Assembly (NCBI RefSeq): GCF_009688945.1
Contig: NZ_AP021874.1
Span: forward strand, 2,294,001 to 2,358,000
Direction of reading: 5' to 3'
DNA from: Desulfosarcina alkanivorans
GTDB taxonomy: Bacteria > Desulfobacterota > Desulfobacteria > Desulfobacterales > Desulfosarcinaceae
Length of the DNA: 64,000 nt
The notes under the pieces are model-generated. The model made no database searches. It saw only the letters and a list, made by a program, of their open reading frames with translations, and had not been told where the DNA came from. Shown in pieces: positions 35,784-44,916 of this stretch. The position numbers and the translations under genes were made by a program. How positions within the stretch are numbered: position 1 is the stretch's first letter; the number at the start of each line of letters is the position of its first letter.

Positions 35784-36605
35784 TCACGACGGCGGGCGTT
35801 CCAGTTCCGCCTTGAACCGGCGGGCCATGCGCCGCTCGTAAAAGGCCGGTGCCAGGCGGCTGACCCAGTATCCGATTTTACCCATGGCGGTGAGCACCAG
35901 CAGGTCTTTTTCTCTTTCGGCGCCCCGGAAAATGGCGTCGGCGGCGCACTCCGGCGTATCCTGCCGGCCGACCCTGGACTGCGGGTGGCGGGTAACGGTG
36001 CCGTCGGCGCCCAGGGCCCGGTCCTGCAGGTTGGTCTTGATAAAGCCGGGACAGACCACCATGACGTGAACCCCCCGGTCCCGGACCTCGCTGCGCAGGG
36101 AGGTGAACAGGCCATGCATGGCATGCTTGCTGGCGGCATACCCGGTGCGCCCCAGCAGCGGCGCCAGACCGGCGATGCTTTCATTGGAAATGATCAGGCC
36201 GCGCCGCCGGATCAGGCTGTGGATCGCCGCCTTGGTGCAGTAAAGGGCACCGAAAAAATTGACCGCCATGACCCGCTCGTACACCTCGATGCGCGTCTCC
36301 ACGAAGGCGCTGCGCTGGGTGATGCCGGCATTGTTGAAAAGCACATCGATGCCGCCGAACCGCTCGATGACAGTCTGCATGGCCGCTTCGCAGTCGGATC
36401 GCCGGGTCACGTCGCACCGCAGCCCCAGGACCCGGTGGCCGGCATCGGCAAACGCCTGTTCACATGCCTTCACCCGAACCGCATCCATATCCAGCAGGGC
36501 GCAGGTGGCACCGGCCCGGGCAAAGCGTCGGGCCACCGCCAGCCCGATCCCGCTGGCGGCGCCGGTCACCACGACGATCCGATTGGAAAAACGACGTCTG
36601 GCCAT
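35784..36605 (-). CDS. short-chain dehydrogenase/reductase
   Basis: A 273-residue classical SDR. TGAASGIG at 14-21 is the nucleotide-binding loop, D39 in LLDMD suggests NAD preference, NNAG is at about 91-94, and GYAASKHA holds the catalytic tyrosine and lysine. The C-terminal region after 190 is longer than in FabG and rich in Arg, as in SDRs acting on larger or membrane-near substrates. It follows the BASS carrier gene by 36 bp. Substrate unknown; an alcohol in the sulfonate pathway is one option. Confidence 0.88.
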   Translation of the reverse strand: MARRRFSNRIVVVTGAASGIGLAVARRFARAGATCALLDMDAVRVKACEQAFADAGHRVLGLRCDVTRRSDCEAAMQTVIERFGGIDVLFNNAGITQRSAFVETRIEVYERVMAVNFFGALYCTKAAIHSLIRRRGLIISNESIAGLAPLLGRTGYAASKHAMHGLFTSLRSEVRDRGVHVMVVCPGFIKTNLQDRALGADGTVTRHPQSRVGRQDTPECAADAIFRGAEREKDLLVLTAMGKIGYWVSRLAPAFYERRMARRFKAELERPPS

Positions 36606-36641
36606 TCGCCACTCCTTTCGCTCCAGAATACGGTTCCGCGA

Positions 36642-37583
36642 TTACAGTCGGCAGGCGGCCTCATCCGTCTGCTCCCCGTCGGGCAGCGGCCGGCGGGTAA
36701 AGATAAACGCCGTGGTCAGGCCGGCAAAAATATGCCACACGCCCCACCAGGCCACGAGGATGGCCATACCGCCCAGGCCGTCGAAAAAGTTGAAGACCAG
36801 CACCAGCCCCAGGGCAGAGTTCTGGATGCCCACCTCGATGCAGGTGGCGCGGGCATCGCGCTCCTCCAGTCCGGCCAGGCGCCCGGACCAGTACCCCAGG
36901 TTCAGGGCCAGGGCGTTGTGCAGAAACACGGCGAACATGACGATGCCCACATAACGGATAAAGTTGCCCCAGTTGGCCGCCAGTGCGCCGCAGACGATCA
37001 GGATGAAAAAAACCAGTGAAAATATCTTGAACGGCCGGCGCACCCGGTCGGCCAGGGTGGGAAACGAGCGCGCCAGGACCTGACCGAGGATCAGCGGGAT
37101 GCCCAGGATAACGAATACGGTAATGAACACATCCACCGGTCTGAGGCTGACCCGGCGCAGGATGTCGGCGGTGTCCGGATTCAGGCTGCCCCAGATGGAC
37201 AGGTTCAGCGGCGTCATGACAATCGCCGCGATGGTGGAGATGGCCGTCATGCTGATGGACACGGCGCAGTTGCCCTTGGCCAGGTAGGTCATGATGTTGG
37301 ACAGATTGCCCCCCGGGCAGGCCGCCACCAGGATCATCCCCAGGGCCATGGAGGGATGGGGCTTGAGTATCAGGGTCAGCAGGAAGGTAAAGGCCGGCAG
37401 GAGCAGGAACTGGGCCAGCAGACCGATTCCGGGCGCCTTGGGGGACACCAGGATGCGCTTGAAGTCCTCGAGCTTCAGGTCCAGGGAAACGCCCAGCATC
37501 ATCAGACCGATGGCCCCGTTGATGGCCATGAGCCCCTGGGGGTTGAAATTGAGCCGGACCTGATCGATGGCAAGCGGTTCCAT
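36642..37583 (-). CDS. bile acid:sodium symporter (BASS/SBF) family transporter
   Basis: A 313-residue inner-membrane protein with about nine to ten hydrophobic segments. AACPGGNLSNIMTYLAKGN near 88-106 is the family's sodium-binding crossover motif, and EVGIQNSALGLVL near 253-265 is the second. Bacterial BASS carriers import organic anions with sodium. In this cluster an organic anion such as a sulfonate is plausible. ATG 37583 follows AAGGAG. Confidence 0.92.
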   Translation of the reverse strand: MEPLAIDQVRLNFNPQGLMAINGAIGLMMLGVSLDLKLEDFKRILVSPKAPGIGLLAQFLLLPAFTFLLTLILKPHPSMALGMILVAACPGGNLSNIMTYLAKGNCAVSISMTAISTIAAIVMTPLNLSIWGSLNPDTADILRRVSLRPVDVFITVFVILGIPLILGQVLARSFPTLADRVRRPFKIFSLVFFILIVCGALAANWGNFIRYVGIVMFAVFLHNALALNLGYWSGRLAGLEERDARATCIEVGIQNSALGLVLVFNFFDGLGGMAILVAWWGVWHIFAGLTTAFIFTRRPLPDGEQTDEAACRL

Positions 37584-37657
37584 GGATTTGTCTCCTTATT
37601 TTCAATGGCAGATCGGTTTTACACAATGGACCGTATGCAGGCAGCCGGTCTGTCTGC

Positions 37658-39385
37658 TCACATCTTTCCCGATCGAGCCGCCGCCCACAGCCAGTTGCCC
37701 GGGGGATCCACATTGGCATCGGGATCGACGGCAACATGAATGACGGCAGGCTTTCCGGAGGCCGCCGAACGCTCCAGGGCCGGCAGGATCTCCTCGACGG
37801 ACGCCACATATTCACCGTGACATCCCATGGCCGTGCCCACCTGATCGTAGCGGACCGGAGCATGGTCATGGCCGAACCAGGCGGCATCACGCCCGAACTG
37901 GCGCTGCTGGGCGCTCTTCTCCATCCCATAGGCACCATCCACAGCCACGAGGATGATAACGGGCAAATCGTTTCGCACGGCGGTTTCCAGTTCCTGGATG
38001 TTAAATCCGAAAGCACTGTCCCCGGTGACGCAATAAACCGGTTTTTCGGGACAGGCCAGCTTGGCGCCGAGCGCGTAAGGCAAGCCCGTACCCAGGTGCC
38101 CGTAGTTCATCGAGTAAACCACCGAACGTGATTTTCGGGCAACGTGATAATGCAGGTCCCACAGGGTCGTGTTGCCTCCGTCCATCACGAAGATGGCATC
38201 ATCGCTGAAAAAGTCGTTGCAGGCCTTGAGTATCTGACCGGTGAGCATGGGTTGGCGCGCCGTGTCGGCCAGCGCATCATCCAATTCTGTTTGAAACTGA
38301 TCCTGGAGGGCCCTGAGCTCGGCGATTTTTGCATGATGAGGGCGTTTTTCGGTCAACTGCCGCACTTCGTCGAAAAGCTGGGCCAATACCAATCGCGCAT
38401 CCCCGATCAAGGGGATATCGGTAGGCCGGTTGAGCCCGATGTTGGTGGGTTCGGTATCGATCTGGATCAGGCGCTGCTTGTCCGGCTCTCCGAACATGGG
38501 CGGCTGGCCCCACATATTTAGTTCACCCAGCCGAGTCCCCACTGCCAGTACGAGATCGGCCTGATTGTTGGCCACAATGCGTGACATGCAGGTGGGATGG
38601 AAGCAAAGGGGGTGATCGTCGGGAATGATGCCGCGGGCACGGATGGTATGAGTCACCGGACATCCCAGGAAGTCGGCCAGCCGTTGAACCTGATCGCCGG
38701 CATCGGCGCGTTCAGACCCGTTTCCGCAGTGAATGTTGACCAGATCCGCGCTGACCAGCATTTCCGCCGCTCGTTTAATGGCCGCGGGATCTGCCGGCAT
38801 GCTTTCGACCACCCGGTATCGCTCTGGAGCAATGATGGCCACGCTGGCGTCATCCCCCTTTTGCGAGATGATGTCCTCGGGGATGAGGATGTGGGTGGGA
38901 CCGGGCCTGCCCGACATGGCGGTGCGAAACGCATGGCGCACCATGTCGGGAATCCGCTTCCAATGATCGATCTTTCCGTTCCATTTGACAGCGGGCCTGA
39001 ACACGTCCAGATGGTGGCTGACCTGCATGCCTCCCTGGTGAACGTATGAATCGGAAATGTCACTGCGACGCGTCGTGGTGATGGCCACAACAGGGCTGCC
39101 TTCGGCCTGGGCGCACATCATGCCCGCCACCAGGTTGGCCGCACCCGGACCGGCACAGGCCATGACCACCGCCGGTTTCCCGGACACCCGGGTGTACGCG
39201 TCGCAGGCGTGGGCCGCAGCCGCTTCATGACGGGGGACCACAAGCCGCATATTGAGTTCAGTGCCGAGTCGCTCCAGCGCTTCGATCACCATCATGTAGG
39301 TGCCGTCGGTAATGGCATTGATATGACACACACCTTCGGCGTGCAGGCACCTTAACAACAATTCCCCTCCGGTTATTTCAGCCAT
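37658..39385 (-). CDS. thiamine-diphosphate enzyme, acetolactate synthase-like
   Basis: A 575-residue three-domain ThDP enzyme: N-terminal PYR domain with the catalytic glutamate in VVPRHEAAAAH (about E54), a central domain near 200-330, and a C-terminal PP domain with GDSAFGFNIQELETA. The motif begins GDS rather than the commoner GDG. It is not Xsc (signatures absent), and no regulatory small subunit accompanies it, so biosynthetic acetolactate synthase is unlikely. Located between an SDR and an organic-anion carrier. A 2-oxo-acid decarboxylase or carboligase role, for example on sulfopyruvate, is inference only. Confidence 0.87.
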   Translation of the reverse strand: MAEITGGELLLRCLHAEGVCHINAITDGTYMMVIEALERLGTELNMRLVVPRHEAAAAHACDAYTRVSGKPAVVMACAGPGAANLVAGMMCAQAEGSPVVAITTTRRSDISDSYVHQGGMQVSHHLDVFRPAVKWNGKIDHWKRIPDMVRHAFRTAMSGRPGPTHILIPEDIISQKGDDASVAIIAPERYRVVESMPADPAAIKRAAEMLVSADLVNIHCGNGSERADAGDQVQRLADFLGCPVTHTIRARGIIPDDHPLCFHPTCMSRIVANNQADLVLAVGTRLGELNMWGQPPMFGEPDKQRLIQIDTEPTNIGLNRPTDIPLIGDARLVLAQLFDEVRQLTEKRPHHAKIAELRALQDQFQTELDDALADTARQPMLTGQILKACNDFFSDDAIFVMDGGNTTLWDLHYHVARKSRSVVYSMNYGHLGTGLPYALGAKLACPEKPVYCVTGDSAFGFNIQELETAVRNDLPVIILVAVDGAYGMEKSAQQRQFGRDAAWFGHDHAPVRYDQVGTAMGCHGEYVASVEEILPALERSAASGKPAVIHVAVDPDANVDPPGNWLWAAARSGKM

Positions 39386-39466
39386 GATCCCTCCAGTAGA
39401 TGTCAGTTGATGAAATGGTTTTCGGGAAAGCCGTGTCTGATGATCCCTTTGGCAGCCACCCGGATG

Positions 39467-40303
39467 TTACAATTCCATGAGCTGTCCGCCGGTGATGTTG
39501 ATGGCCTGGCCGGTCATGTAGGCGGCGCGGTCCGAAGCCAGAAAAACCACCAGGTCCCCGACTTCATCCGGGCTGCCGATGCGGCCCAGGGGAATGGTCT
39601 TGCACATCTCCTTCTCTCTTTCTTCTATGGTCGAATCGAAGAATTGGGCCTCCAGGCCGAAACGCCATTTTTCCAGGTCCGTGGCGATCTGCCCCGGACA
39701 GACGGCGTTGACCCGCACGCCGTTGCCGGCCAGTTCCATGGCCATCACCTTGGTGAGCATGATCACCCCGGCCTTGGCCACGGCGTAGGCACCGTTGAAC
39801 AGGGCCGGCACCTTGCCGGCACGCGACGCCGTATTGACGATGGCGCCGCCATTTAAAATCATCATCGGCAGCAGGGCCCGGCTGACCCGGAAAACGCCAT
39901 GCAGGTTCACGTCGATGGTCTTCATCCAGGCGGTTTCGTCGTAGGTATGCACGGCATTGGGCACGCCGAAGGAGGCGCCGGCGTTGTTCACCAGGATGTC
40001 TATGGTTTCGAACCGCTTGCCGATGGCCTGCACCATGGCGGCAATGCTGTCGGCCCGGGTGACATCCAGGTTGACGGCCATGGTGTCAATGCCATGGGTT
40101 CGGGCGACTTCTTTCGCGATATCGGTCATTTCGCTTTCAACCCCGGTCTTGACCGCCAGTTCCGGGTCCGCGTCCCGTCCCAGGTCGGCGATCACCACGT
40201 TGGCCCCTTCGGCGGCCAGCTTGCAGGCCACCGCATAGCCGATGCCGGACCGTTTCCCGGCTCCGGTCACCACGGCGGTCTTACCGGAAAGCAGCTTTCC
40301 CAT
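39467..40303 (-). CDS. short-chain dehydrogenase/reductase (FabG-like)
   Basis: A 278-residue classical SDR with TGAGKRSGIG at 13-22, NNAG at 106-109, catalytic S160, Y173 and K177 (YAVAK), and a normal FabG-like C-terminus (VVFLASDRAAYMTGQAINIT). D40 after the second strand suggests NAD dependence. ATG 40303 follows AAGGGGGG. It is the first gene of the leftward cluster; a 15-bp palindrome lies about 240 bp upstream. Probably oxidises or reduces a small hydroxy substrate of the pathway. Confidence 0.9.
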   Translation of the reverse strand: MGKLLSGKTAVVTGAGKRSGIGYAVACKLAAEGANVVIADLGRDADPELAVKTGVESEMTDIAKEVARTHGIDTMAVNLDVTRADSIAAMVQAIGKRFETIDILVNNAGASFGVPNAVHTYDETAWMKTIDVNLHGVFRVSRALLPMMILNGGAIVNTASRAGKVPALFNGAYAVAKAGVIMLTKVMAMELAGNGVRVNAVCPGQIATDLEKWRFGLEAQFFDSTIEEREKEMCKTIPLGRIGSPDEVGDLVVFLASDRAAYMTGQAINITGGQLMEL

Positions 40304-40320
40304 ATTCCCCCCTTATGATT

Positions 40321-40470
40321 GACGGATTCGTAAATAAGCCGATATCTGCATTACGCTTCATCCCTCGTCACTGCGGAGTACCGTAAGCACGCCTCATTCC
40401 TTAAGGATTCGCAAGCCTTCCTGTCCCGTCTGGTGTGTAGCGGGCGATCTCGCCTTTTTACGAACCCGTC
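40321..40470. repeat. MITE-like intergenic repeat with GACGGRTTCGTAAA ends
   Basis: GACGGATTCGTAAATA at 40321-40336 and TTTTTACGAACCCGTC at 40455-40470 are inverted copies with two mismatches; the 150-bp unit contains no gene. I recall similar TTTACGA-ending elements scattered in delta-proteobacterial genomes. It lies just upstream of the SDR start codon, within 20 bp, so it separates that gene from its distal promoter region. Confidence 0.65.
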
Positions 40471-40540
40471 GGAAAAACGACTTTTACGAAGGCATCAAGG
40501 TTGAAGTTGATTCAAACAATATAAATCAGACCGGTATTTT

Positions 40541-40555
40541 TCGAACATCGTTCGA
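40541..40555. promoter_or_regulatory. 15-bp palindrome, TetR-type operator candidate
   Basis: TCGAAC-ATC-GTTCGA is a perfect 6-3-6 palindrome in an otherwise AT-rich stretch upstream of the leftward SDR-TPP-BASS-SDR-TetR-xsc cluster. TetR proteins bind palindromes of this size; the cluster's own TetR is the natural candidate. No second copy was noticed before the TetR gene. Confidence 0.4.
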
Positions 40556-40805
40556 TAACTGATCACTAATCTAATTTCGAGATGTCGTCAATAAAAATAT
40601 TCACCCCCGCCGAACGCCGCCACATGCGCACCACAGCGCCTGCGCGCCAATTCAATCCCTTCCCTCGGTGGAGACGCGGCACAAGAGACGGCTTGGCAGT
40701 GGTTTTCTACATGATGGGAGACCGGTATGTGCAAAAATACCGGGCCGGCGGCGAAGCGGGGTCACGGTTGGGTGGGGCAGTCTGTTCGTCAGGAGCGACG
40801 CCGTC

Positions 40806-41174
40806 TCAGCGCGGCAGCTCAACGGTAAGCGTTCTTCCGCCATAGGCGTGCACGGAGTCATGGGCACGGACCGTCACGCGAGAAATATCCTCCGGGATCC
40901 CGACCCCTGAAAGGCTGCGGGTGAAGGGCTGTTCGCCCACGTGGGGATGGTAAAGGGTCCGTGACCCCAGCACGGTGCCGTCCGGTGCCAGCAGATCCCA
41001 TTTATCGGCGTAGTGATCCCAGCCGGTATCATCGTGCTGAACGGTTACATCAAAATGGAAGCTGCCCTTTCCGGTTTTCTCGACGTCAACCTTCAGGACA
41101 TCCGCTTCACCGCAATATCCGGTGACCGGACCACACAGGGCCAATACGATGACAAATATCCATTGACGGGGCAT
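40806..41174 (-). CDS. periplasmic protein of unknown function
   Basis: A 122-residue protein with a signal peptide (hydrophobic 5-18, probable cleavage near G-Y-C-G at 19-22). The mature part is beta-rich, with VTVQHDDTGWDHYADKWDL, RTLYHPHVGEQPFTRSLSG and VTVRAHDSVHAYGG; this pattern is shared, from memory, by a family of uncharacterised proteobacterial periplasmic proteins. The many His/Asp residues could bind metal, but this is a guess. It is divergent from the hydrolase operon. Confidence 0.72.
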   Translation of the reverse strand: MPRQWIFVIVLALCGPVTGYCGEADVLKVDVEKTGKGSFHFDVTVQHDDTGWDHYADKWDLLAPDGTVLGSRTLYHPHVGEQPFTRSLSGVGIPEDISRVTVRAHDSVHAYGGRTLTVELPR

Positions 41175-41401
41175 GGGGGGTCTCCCTCTTGCGATTAAAA
41201 GGTGTATAAAAATCGATGATAGGCAAATACGACCCTTTTGCTGGCGGGAATTTTAGAGAATAAGGCATTTTCAGTCCGTTATCAATCCCCCGACGGCCCG
41301 GGATATCGTAAAAAAGGATTGAACCATCCGCCGATTTGGGGGTATGAGGAGCGTCTGGCAAAATATCGCCCGCATGCAGACGGGCCCGGAAAGCGGAGAA
41401 C

Positions 41402-42175
41402 ATGATTGCGCGTAAAGAAAACGGAATTGCTTTTCTGGCAGGAAGATGGCCGCTTTTACCGGACCGGCCGACCCTGGTGTTCATCCACGGCGCAGGGCAG
41501 GAAGGTCGTTTCTGGCAGGCCCAGATCGAAGGGCTTTCCGAACGGGCCAACACCATTGCCGTGGATCTTCCCGGACACGGCAACAGCAGCGGCGATGGAT
41601 TCAGGACGGTGCCGGACTATGCCCGGTCGGTCATGGAATTCATCGATACCCTCTCCCTCCCCGCCCCCATCCCCTGCGGGTTGAGCCTGGGCGGGGCCAT
41701 CGCCCTTGACCTGCTGGTTCATCACGGCGCCCGCCTCAAGGCGGGCGTGCTGGCCAATACCGGCGCGCGGCTCAAAGTGCTGCCGGCGATGGTTGATACC
41801 ATCGAAAACGACTACGATCAGCACCTGGATGGACTCGTTTCGTTTGCAGTGGCACGGGGCAACCAGGACGACGAGGATATCTGCCGGAACGTGCTGGCCT
41901 GTTCGACGGCAGGCCCCGTAGTGACCGCCAACGACTTTCGGGCCTGTGACGCCTTCGACCTGAGCGATCGGCTGTCATCCGTCAGCGTGCCGGTACTCGT
42001 CCTCAGTGCCGCAGATGACATATTGACACCCGTCAAATACGCCGAGGCGATGGCCGACCGGATCCACGGCGCCAGGCATGTCACCCTCGACGGTGCAGGA
42101 CACATGGCGCCCATTGAACAGCCCGCGGCATTCAACCGGGCGATCGAGCGATTTCTGGAGTCCCTGGTCCGGTGA
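41402..42175 (+). CDS. alpha/beta hydrolase
   Basis: A 257-residue serine hydrolase fold. HGAGQ (about 29-33) is the oxyanion region, GLSLGG near 93-98 the nucleophile elbow with Ser, DD in LSAADDILTP near 204-205 the acid, and GAGHMAP near 231-237 the histidine. Resembles esterases and C-C hydrolases of the MhpC group. It overlaps the next gene by 4 bp (GTGA), so translation is coupled. Substrate unknown. Confidence 0.87.
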   Translation: MIARKENGIAFLAGRWPLLPDRPTLVFIHGAGQEGRFWQAQIEGLSERANTIAVDLPGHGNSSGDGFRTVPDYARSVMEFIDTLSLPAPIPCGLSLGGAIALDLLVHHGARLKAGVLANTGARLKVLPAMVDTIENDYDQHLDGLVSFAVARGNQDDEDICRNVLACSTAGPVVTANDFRACDAFDLSDRLSSVSVPVLVLSAADDILTPVKYAEAMADRIHGARHVTLDGAGHMAPIEQPAAFNRAIERFLESLVR

Positions 42176-42888
42176 ACGACGCAGCCTCCCATGGCCGGCC
42201 CGTGGCCGCATTCGATTTTGACAAAACCCTGATCAATATCGATGTGGCTTATCATTTCCTGGACACCGCCATCAAACGCTGCAGGGTCAGACGACTGGCG
42301 GCCGGCATACTCATGCCGGTGCTGCTGCCGTTATTGCTGCTTCGACCGAGTCGAATCATCGCCATGAGCACCATGATGTGGATCGCGACCTTCCCCCTTC
42401 GCGGCCGGACAGCGCGGGATGTGTTCAGCGCCTTTGCAGCGGGCGTATTTTCTCCGCCCCTGAACGGCCGGTTCTACGATGAGGGACTCAGCGCCCTGGC
42501 AGCACACCAGCGTCTGGGCCATCAATGCCTGATCATTTCCGGTTCTCCGCAGGAACTGGTCAGGCAGGTCGCCCGGACCATGCTGAAGCAGGATATCGTG
42601 GTCATCGGTTCACAGGTCAGCCCCTTTCTTGGCGGCCTGGTCTACCGACGCTACTGTATGGGAACCGGTAAAATCAAGCTGGCAAAAGCGCGGGGTCTGC
42701 TCCATGGCCATTGGGGCTATGGCTATTCGGACAGTGCATCGGACGTCCCCTTGCTGGCCCATTGCCGCCATCGGTTCCTGGTCAATCCCGGAAAAAAAAC
42801 GATCAAACGGGTAAAAGCAGCCCTTGGCGGCCGCGTGACCCTGCTGAACTGGGCGAAAACGACAATTGAAAACCTTGACAAAAACTGA
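42172..42888 (+). CDS. HAD-IB family phosphatase
   Basis: A 238-residue hydrolase starting at GTG 42172, overlapping the hydrolase stop. HAD motifs: I DFDKTL (nucleophile and acid Asp), II ISGSP, III K in GTGKIKLAK, IV DSASDVPLL. The cap region contains a strongly hydrophobic stretch (AAGILMPVLLPLLLL) which may make it membrane-associated. This resembles the phosphatases of the SerB/PgpC type. Substrate could be a phospholipid precursor or phosphoserine-like molecule; not decidable. Confidence 0.85.
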   Translation: MNDAASHGRPVAAFDFDKTLINIDVAYHFLDTAIKRCRVRRLAAGILMPVLLPLLLLRPSRIIAMSTMMWIATFPLRGRTARDVFSAFAAGVFSPPLNGRFYDEGLSALAAHQRLGHQCLIISGSPQELVRQVARTMLKQDIVVIGSQVSPFLGGLVYRRYCMGTGKIKLAKARGLLHGHWGYGYSDSASDVPLLAHCRHRFLVNPGKKTIKRVKAALGGRVTLLNWAKTTIENLDKN

Positions 42889-42909
42889 ATTGAACGAAGG
42901 AAAAAAACC

Positions 42910-43398
42910 ATGGAAATCTACGATTACCTCGACACCCACGGCATCGAATACGAACGCCACGACCACCCCCCGGTATTCACCTGCGAGGATGTCAACCGCC
43001 TGGTACCGGAGCTTCCCGGCATGAAGACCAAAAACCTGTTCATTTGCGACAACAAGGGCAAACAGCATTTTCTCGTGACCCTGCCCGATGAGAAATCGGT
43101 GGACCTGAAGTCATTCGGCGAGGCCCTGTCGGTCAAAAAACTCCGGTTTGCATCGGCCGGCCGGTTGGAAAAACATTTAAAGCTCGAACCCGGGGCCGTG
43201 ACCATCCTCGGCGTGATGAACGATGACGCCCGGCAGGTCCGGGTGATCGTGGACCAAGCCATCTGGGAGGCCGACGCCCTTCAGTGCCATCCGCTGGTCA
43301 ACACGGCCACCCTGGTTATCGCCCTGGATCAGGTGCGCAAGTTCCTGGATGCCACCGGCCACGAGGCCACCGTGATGGACGTGCCGTCCCGCAATTAA
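42910..43398 (+). CDS. prolyl-tRNA deacylase (YbaK/ProX family)
   Basis: A 162-residue trans-editing protein that hydrolyses mischarged aminoacyl-tRNA. Family traits: HDHPPVFTCEDV near 17-28, GMKTKNLFICDNKGKQHFLV near 37-56 with the K used in tRNA contact, and LEPGAVTILGVMND near 91-104. It matches the ProX/PrdX type rather than Cys-tRNA(Pro) deacylase YbaK, as judged by the KNLF motif. Good ribosome site GAAGGA. It sits in a mixed operon with metabolic enzymes. Confidence 0.9.
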   Translation: MEIYDYLDTHGIEYERHDHPPVFTCEDVNRLVPELPGMKTKNLFICDNKGKQHFLVTLPDEKSVDLKSFGEALSVKKLRFASAGRLEKHLKLEPGAVTILGVMNDDARQVRVIVDQAIWEADALQCHPLVNTATLVIALDQVRKFLDATGHEATVMDVPSRN

Positions 43399-43412
43399 GC
43401 AGGAGAAGATCG

Positions 43413-44267
43413 ATGACTGAAACAATTACAGCAGAATCGACCGCGGCCTTGGACCCGGGCGCGGTTGCGGTGGTCGGTATTCCTTTTGACGAGTACTCCA
43501 GCTTCATGCGGGGGCCGGCCAAAGCACCGACGGCCATCCGGAAGACGCTTCATAACGGCGCGTCGAACCTGTTTGCCGAAAACGGCGTCAACCTGGAGGC
43601 CCACCCCATGTTTCACGACCTGGGAGACCTGATCCTGCCCGCCGGCGGAGCAGCCTTTGCAGCCATTGAAACCGCAATCGGGCGGGTGGCTGCGCAAAGG
43701 GCCCGGCCCCTGGCTCTGGGCGGTGACCATGCCGTCACCTTTCCGGTGGTGGCGGCGCTCAGCGAAGTCCACAACCCGCTGACCATCCTGCACCTGGACG
43801 CCCATCCGGACCTTTACGACAGCTACGGCGGCAGCCGCTTTTCCCATGCCTGCCCCTTTGCCCGCATCATGGAAACCGGACGGGTGAAACGACTGGTCCA
43901 GGTGGGTGTTCGCGGCATGAACGACGAACAGCGCCGGCAGGTGGAAAAATTCGGCGTCACCTGTATCGAGATGAAGGACTACCGGTCCAAAAATCCCATC
44001 GACCTGGAAGGGCCGGTCTACATTTCGCTGGACCTGGACGTCCTGGACCCGGCGTATGCACCGGGGGTATCCCACCATGAACCCGGGGGCATGTCCACCC
44101 GCAAGGTCCTGCGGCTGATTCAGTCCCTGAAAAACCCCATTGTGGGGGCCGATATTGTGGAACTCAATCCGGATCGGGATATCAACGGCATGACGGCGGC
44201 GGTGGCCGCCAAATTCCTGAAAGAGATCGCGGGGGCCATGCTTCGGCAAGCCGGTGCGCATTCATAG
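43413..44267 (+). CDS. agmatinase/arginase family ureohydrolase
   Basis: A 284-residue binuclear manganese enzyme that hydrolyses a guanidino compound to urea and an amine. Metal ligands are visible in GGDHAVTFP, LDAHPDLYD and SLDLDVLDPAYAPG; all are intact. The N-terminal G-I-P-F-D-E-Y-S-S-F-MRGPAKAP fits the agmatinase/SpeB group better than arginase. ATG 43413 follows AGGAGAAGATCG. It ends a four-gene operon. Agmatine is the best guess, though guanidinobutyrate and others are possible. Confidence 0.88.
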   Translation: MTETITAESTAALDPGAVAVVGIPFDEYSSFMRGPAKAPTAIRKTLHNGASNLFAENGVNLEAHPMFHDLGDLILPAGGAAFAAIETAIGRVAAQRARPLALGGDHAVTFPVVAALSEVHNPLTILHLDAHPDLYDSYGGSRFSHACPFARIMETGRVKRLVQVGVRGMNDEQRRQVEKFGVTCIEMKDYRSKNPIDLEGPVYISLDLDVLDPAYAPGVSHHEPGGMSTRKVLRLIQSLKNPIVGADIVELNPDRDINGMTAAVAAKFLKEIAGAMLRQAGAHS

Positions 44268-44287
44268 CTGGAGGCGATGAGAAAGCG

Positions 44288-44845
44288 TCACACGCCCTTG
44301 TCCTGCAGGTGCGGGTCGTGTTTCAACCGTTCCTGGATGCCCCGTCCCACCTCCCAGTTGCGGGAAAAATCGGACCAGAACGTCTTGTCTTTGGCCTTCC
44401 AGTCCGGTCCGAAGCGCTCGTCGAAATAGGAACCCAGCTTATCGAAAAGGAGCTTCCAGGGGGGCTTGCCGGCGGCGTGGGCGGCCAGCAGTTCCTCCAG
44501 GAGGTCGTCCAGGTCGGCCAACGTTTCCTTGGGCAGATAGGAGATCGCCCCCTTGCGGATCGATGACATCAGCGTGTCCGGATTGATGGCGTGGGCCGTG
44601 AGCATCACCGTGGGGATTCCCCGGGCCACCGCTTCCTCGAGCAATACCAGCCCGTTGACGCCCATGATGTCCAGAATGGCCAGATCGTAACTGCCGGTCC
44701 GGATCTTCTCCGATGCGGTCCCGTAGTCCCGGGCGACCTCGACGGCGGCCATGTCGAGAATATCCTGAATGGTCTCTAAAATGTCCGCTTCGTCATCCAC
44801 CGCCAGAATGCGTTTACCGTCCAGATAGGATTGATTGGCTGTCAT
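44288..44845 (-). CDS. response regulator, receiver domain with short C-terminal extension
   Basis: A 185-residue protein. The receiver spans 10-125: D17/D18/E19 acidic pocket (AVDDEADIL), phospho-Asp in LAILDIMGVNG (about D58), T in MLTAHA and K in YLPKETL. The C-terminal 60 residues (LFDKLGSYFDERFGPDWKAK, then DKTFWSDFSRNWEVGRGI) have no DNA-binding fold I recognise and are rich in aromatic and charged residues. It is the last gene of a leftward set of ACT protein and two kinases. Output by protein contact is likely. Confidence 0.85.
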   Translation of the reverse strand: MTANQSYLDGKRILAVDDEADILETIQDILDMAAVEVARDYGTASEKIRTGSYDLAILDIMGVNGLVLLEEAVARGIPTVMLTAHAINPDTLMSSIRKGAISYLPKETLADLDDLLEELLAAHAAGKPPWKLLFDKLGSYFDERFGPDWKAKDKTFWSDFSRNWEVGRGIQERLKHDPHLQDKGV

Positions 44846-44916
44846 GGGCTCCCTTTCTTTTCATTCGGTTGATCCGGTTAATGGGCAATTATAAAGGAGA
44901 ACAAGCATGAAACGAA

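Noticed and set aside
36661..38016. 451-codon leftward frame across the BASS and TPP genes
   Set aside because: It spans the ends of two well-supported genes in another frame and is rich in Pro, Gly and Arg, as expected of a high-GC shadow frame.
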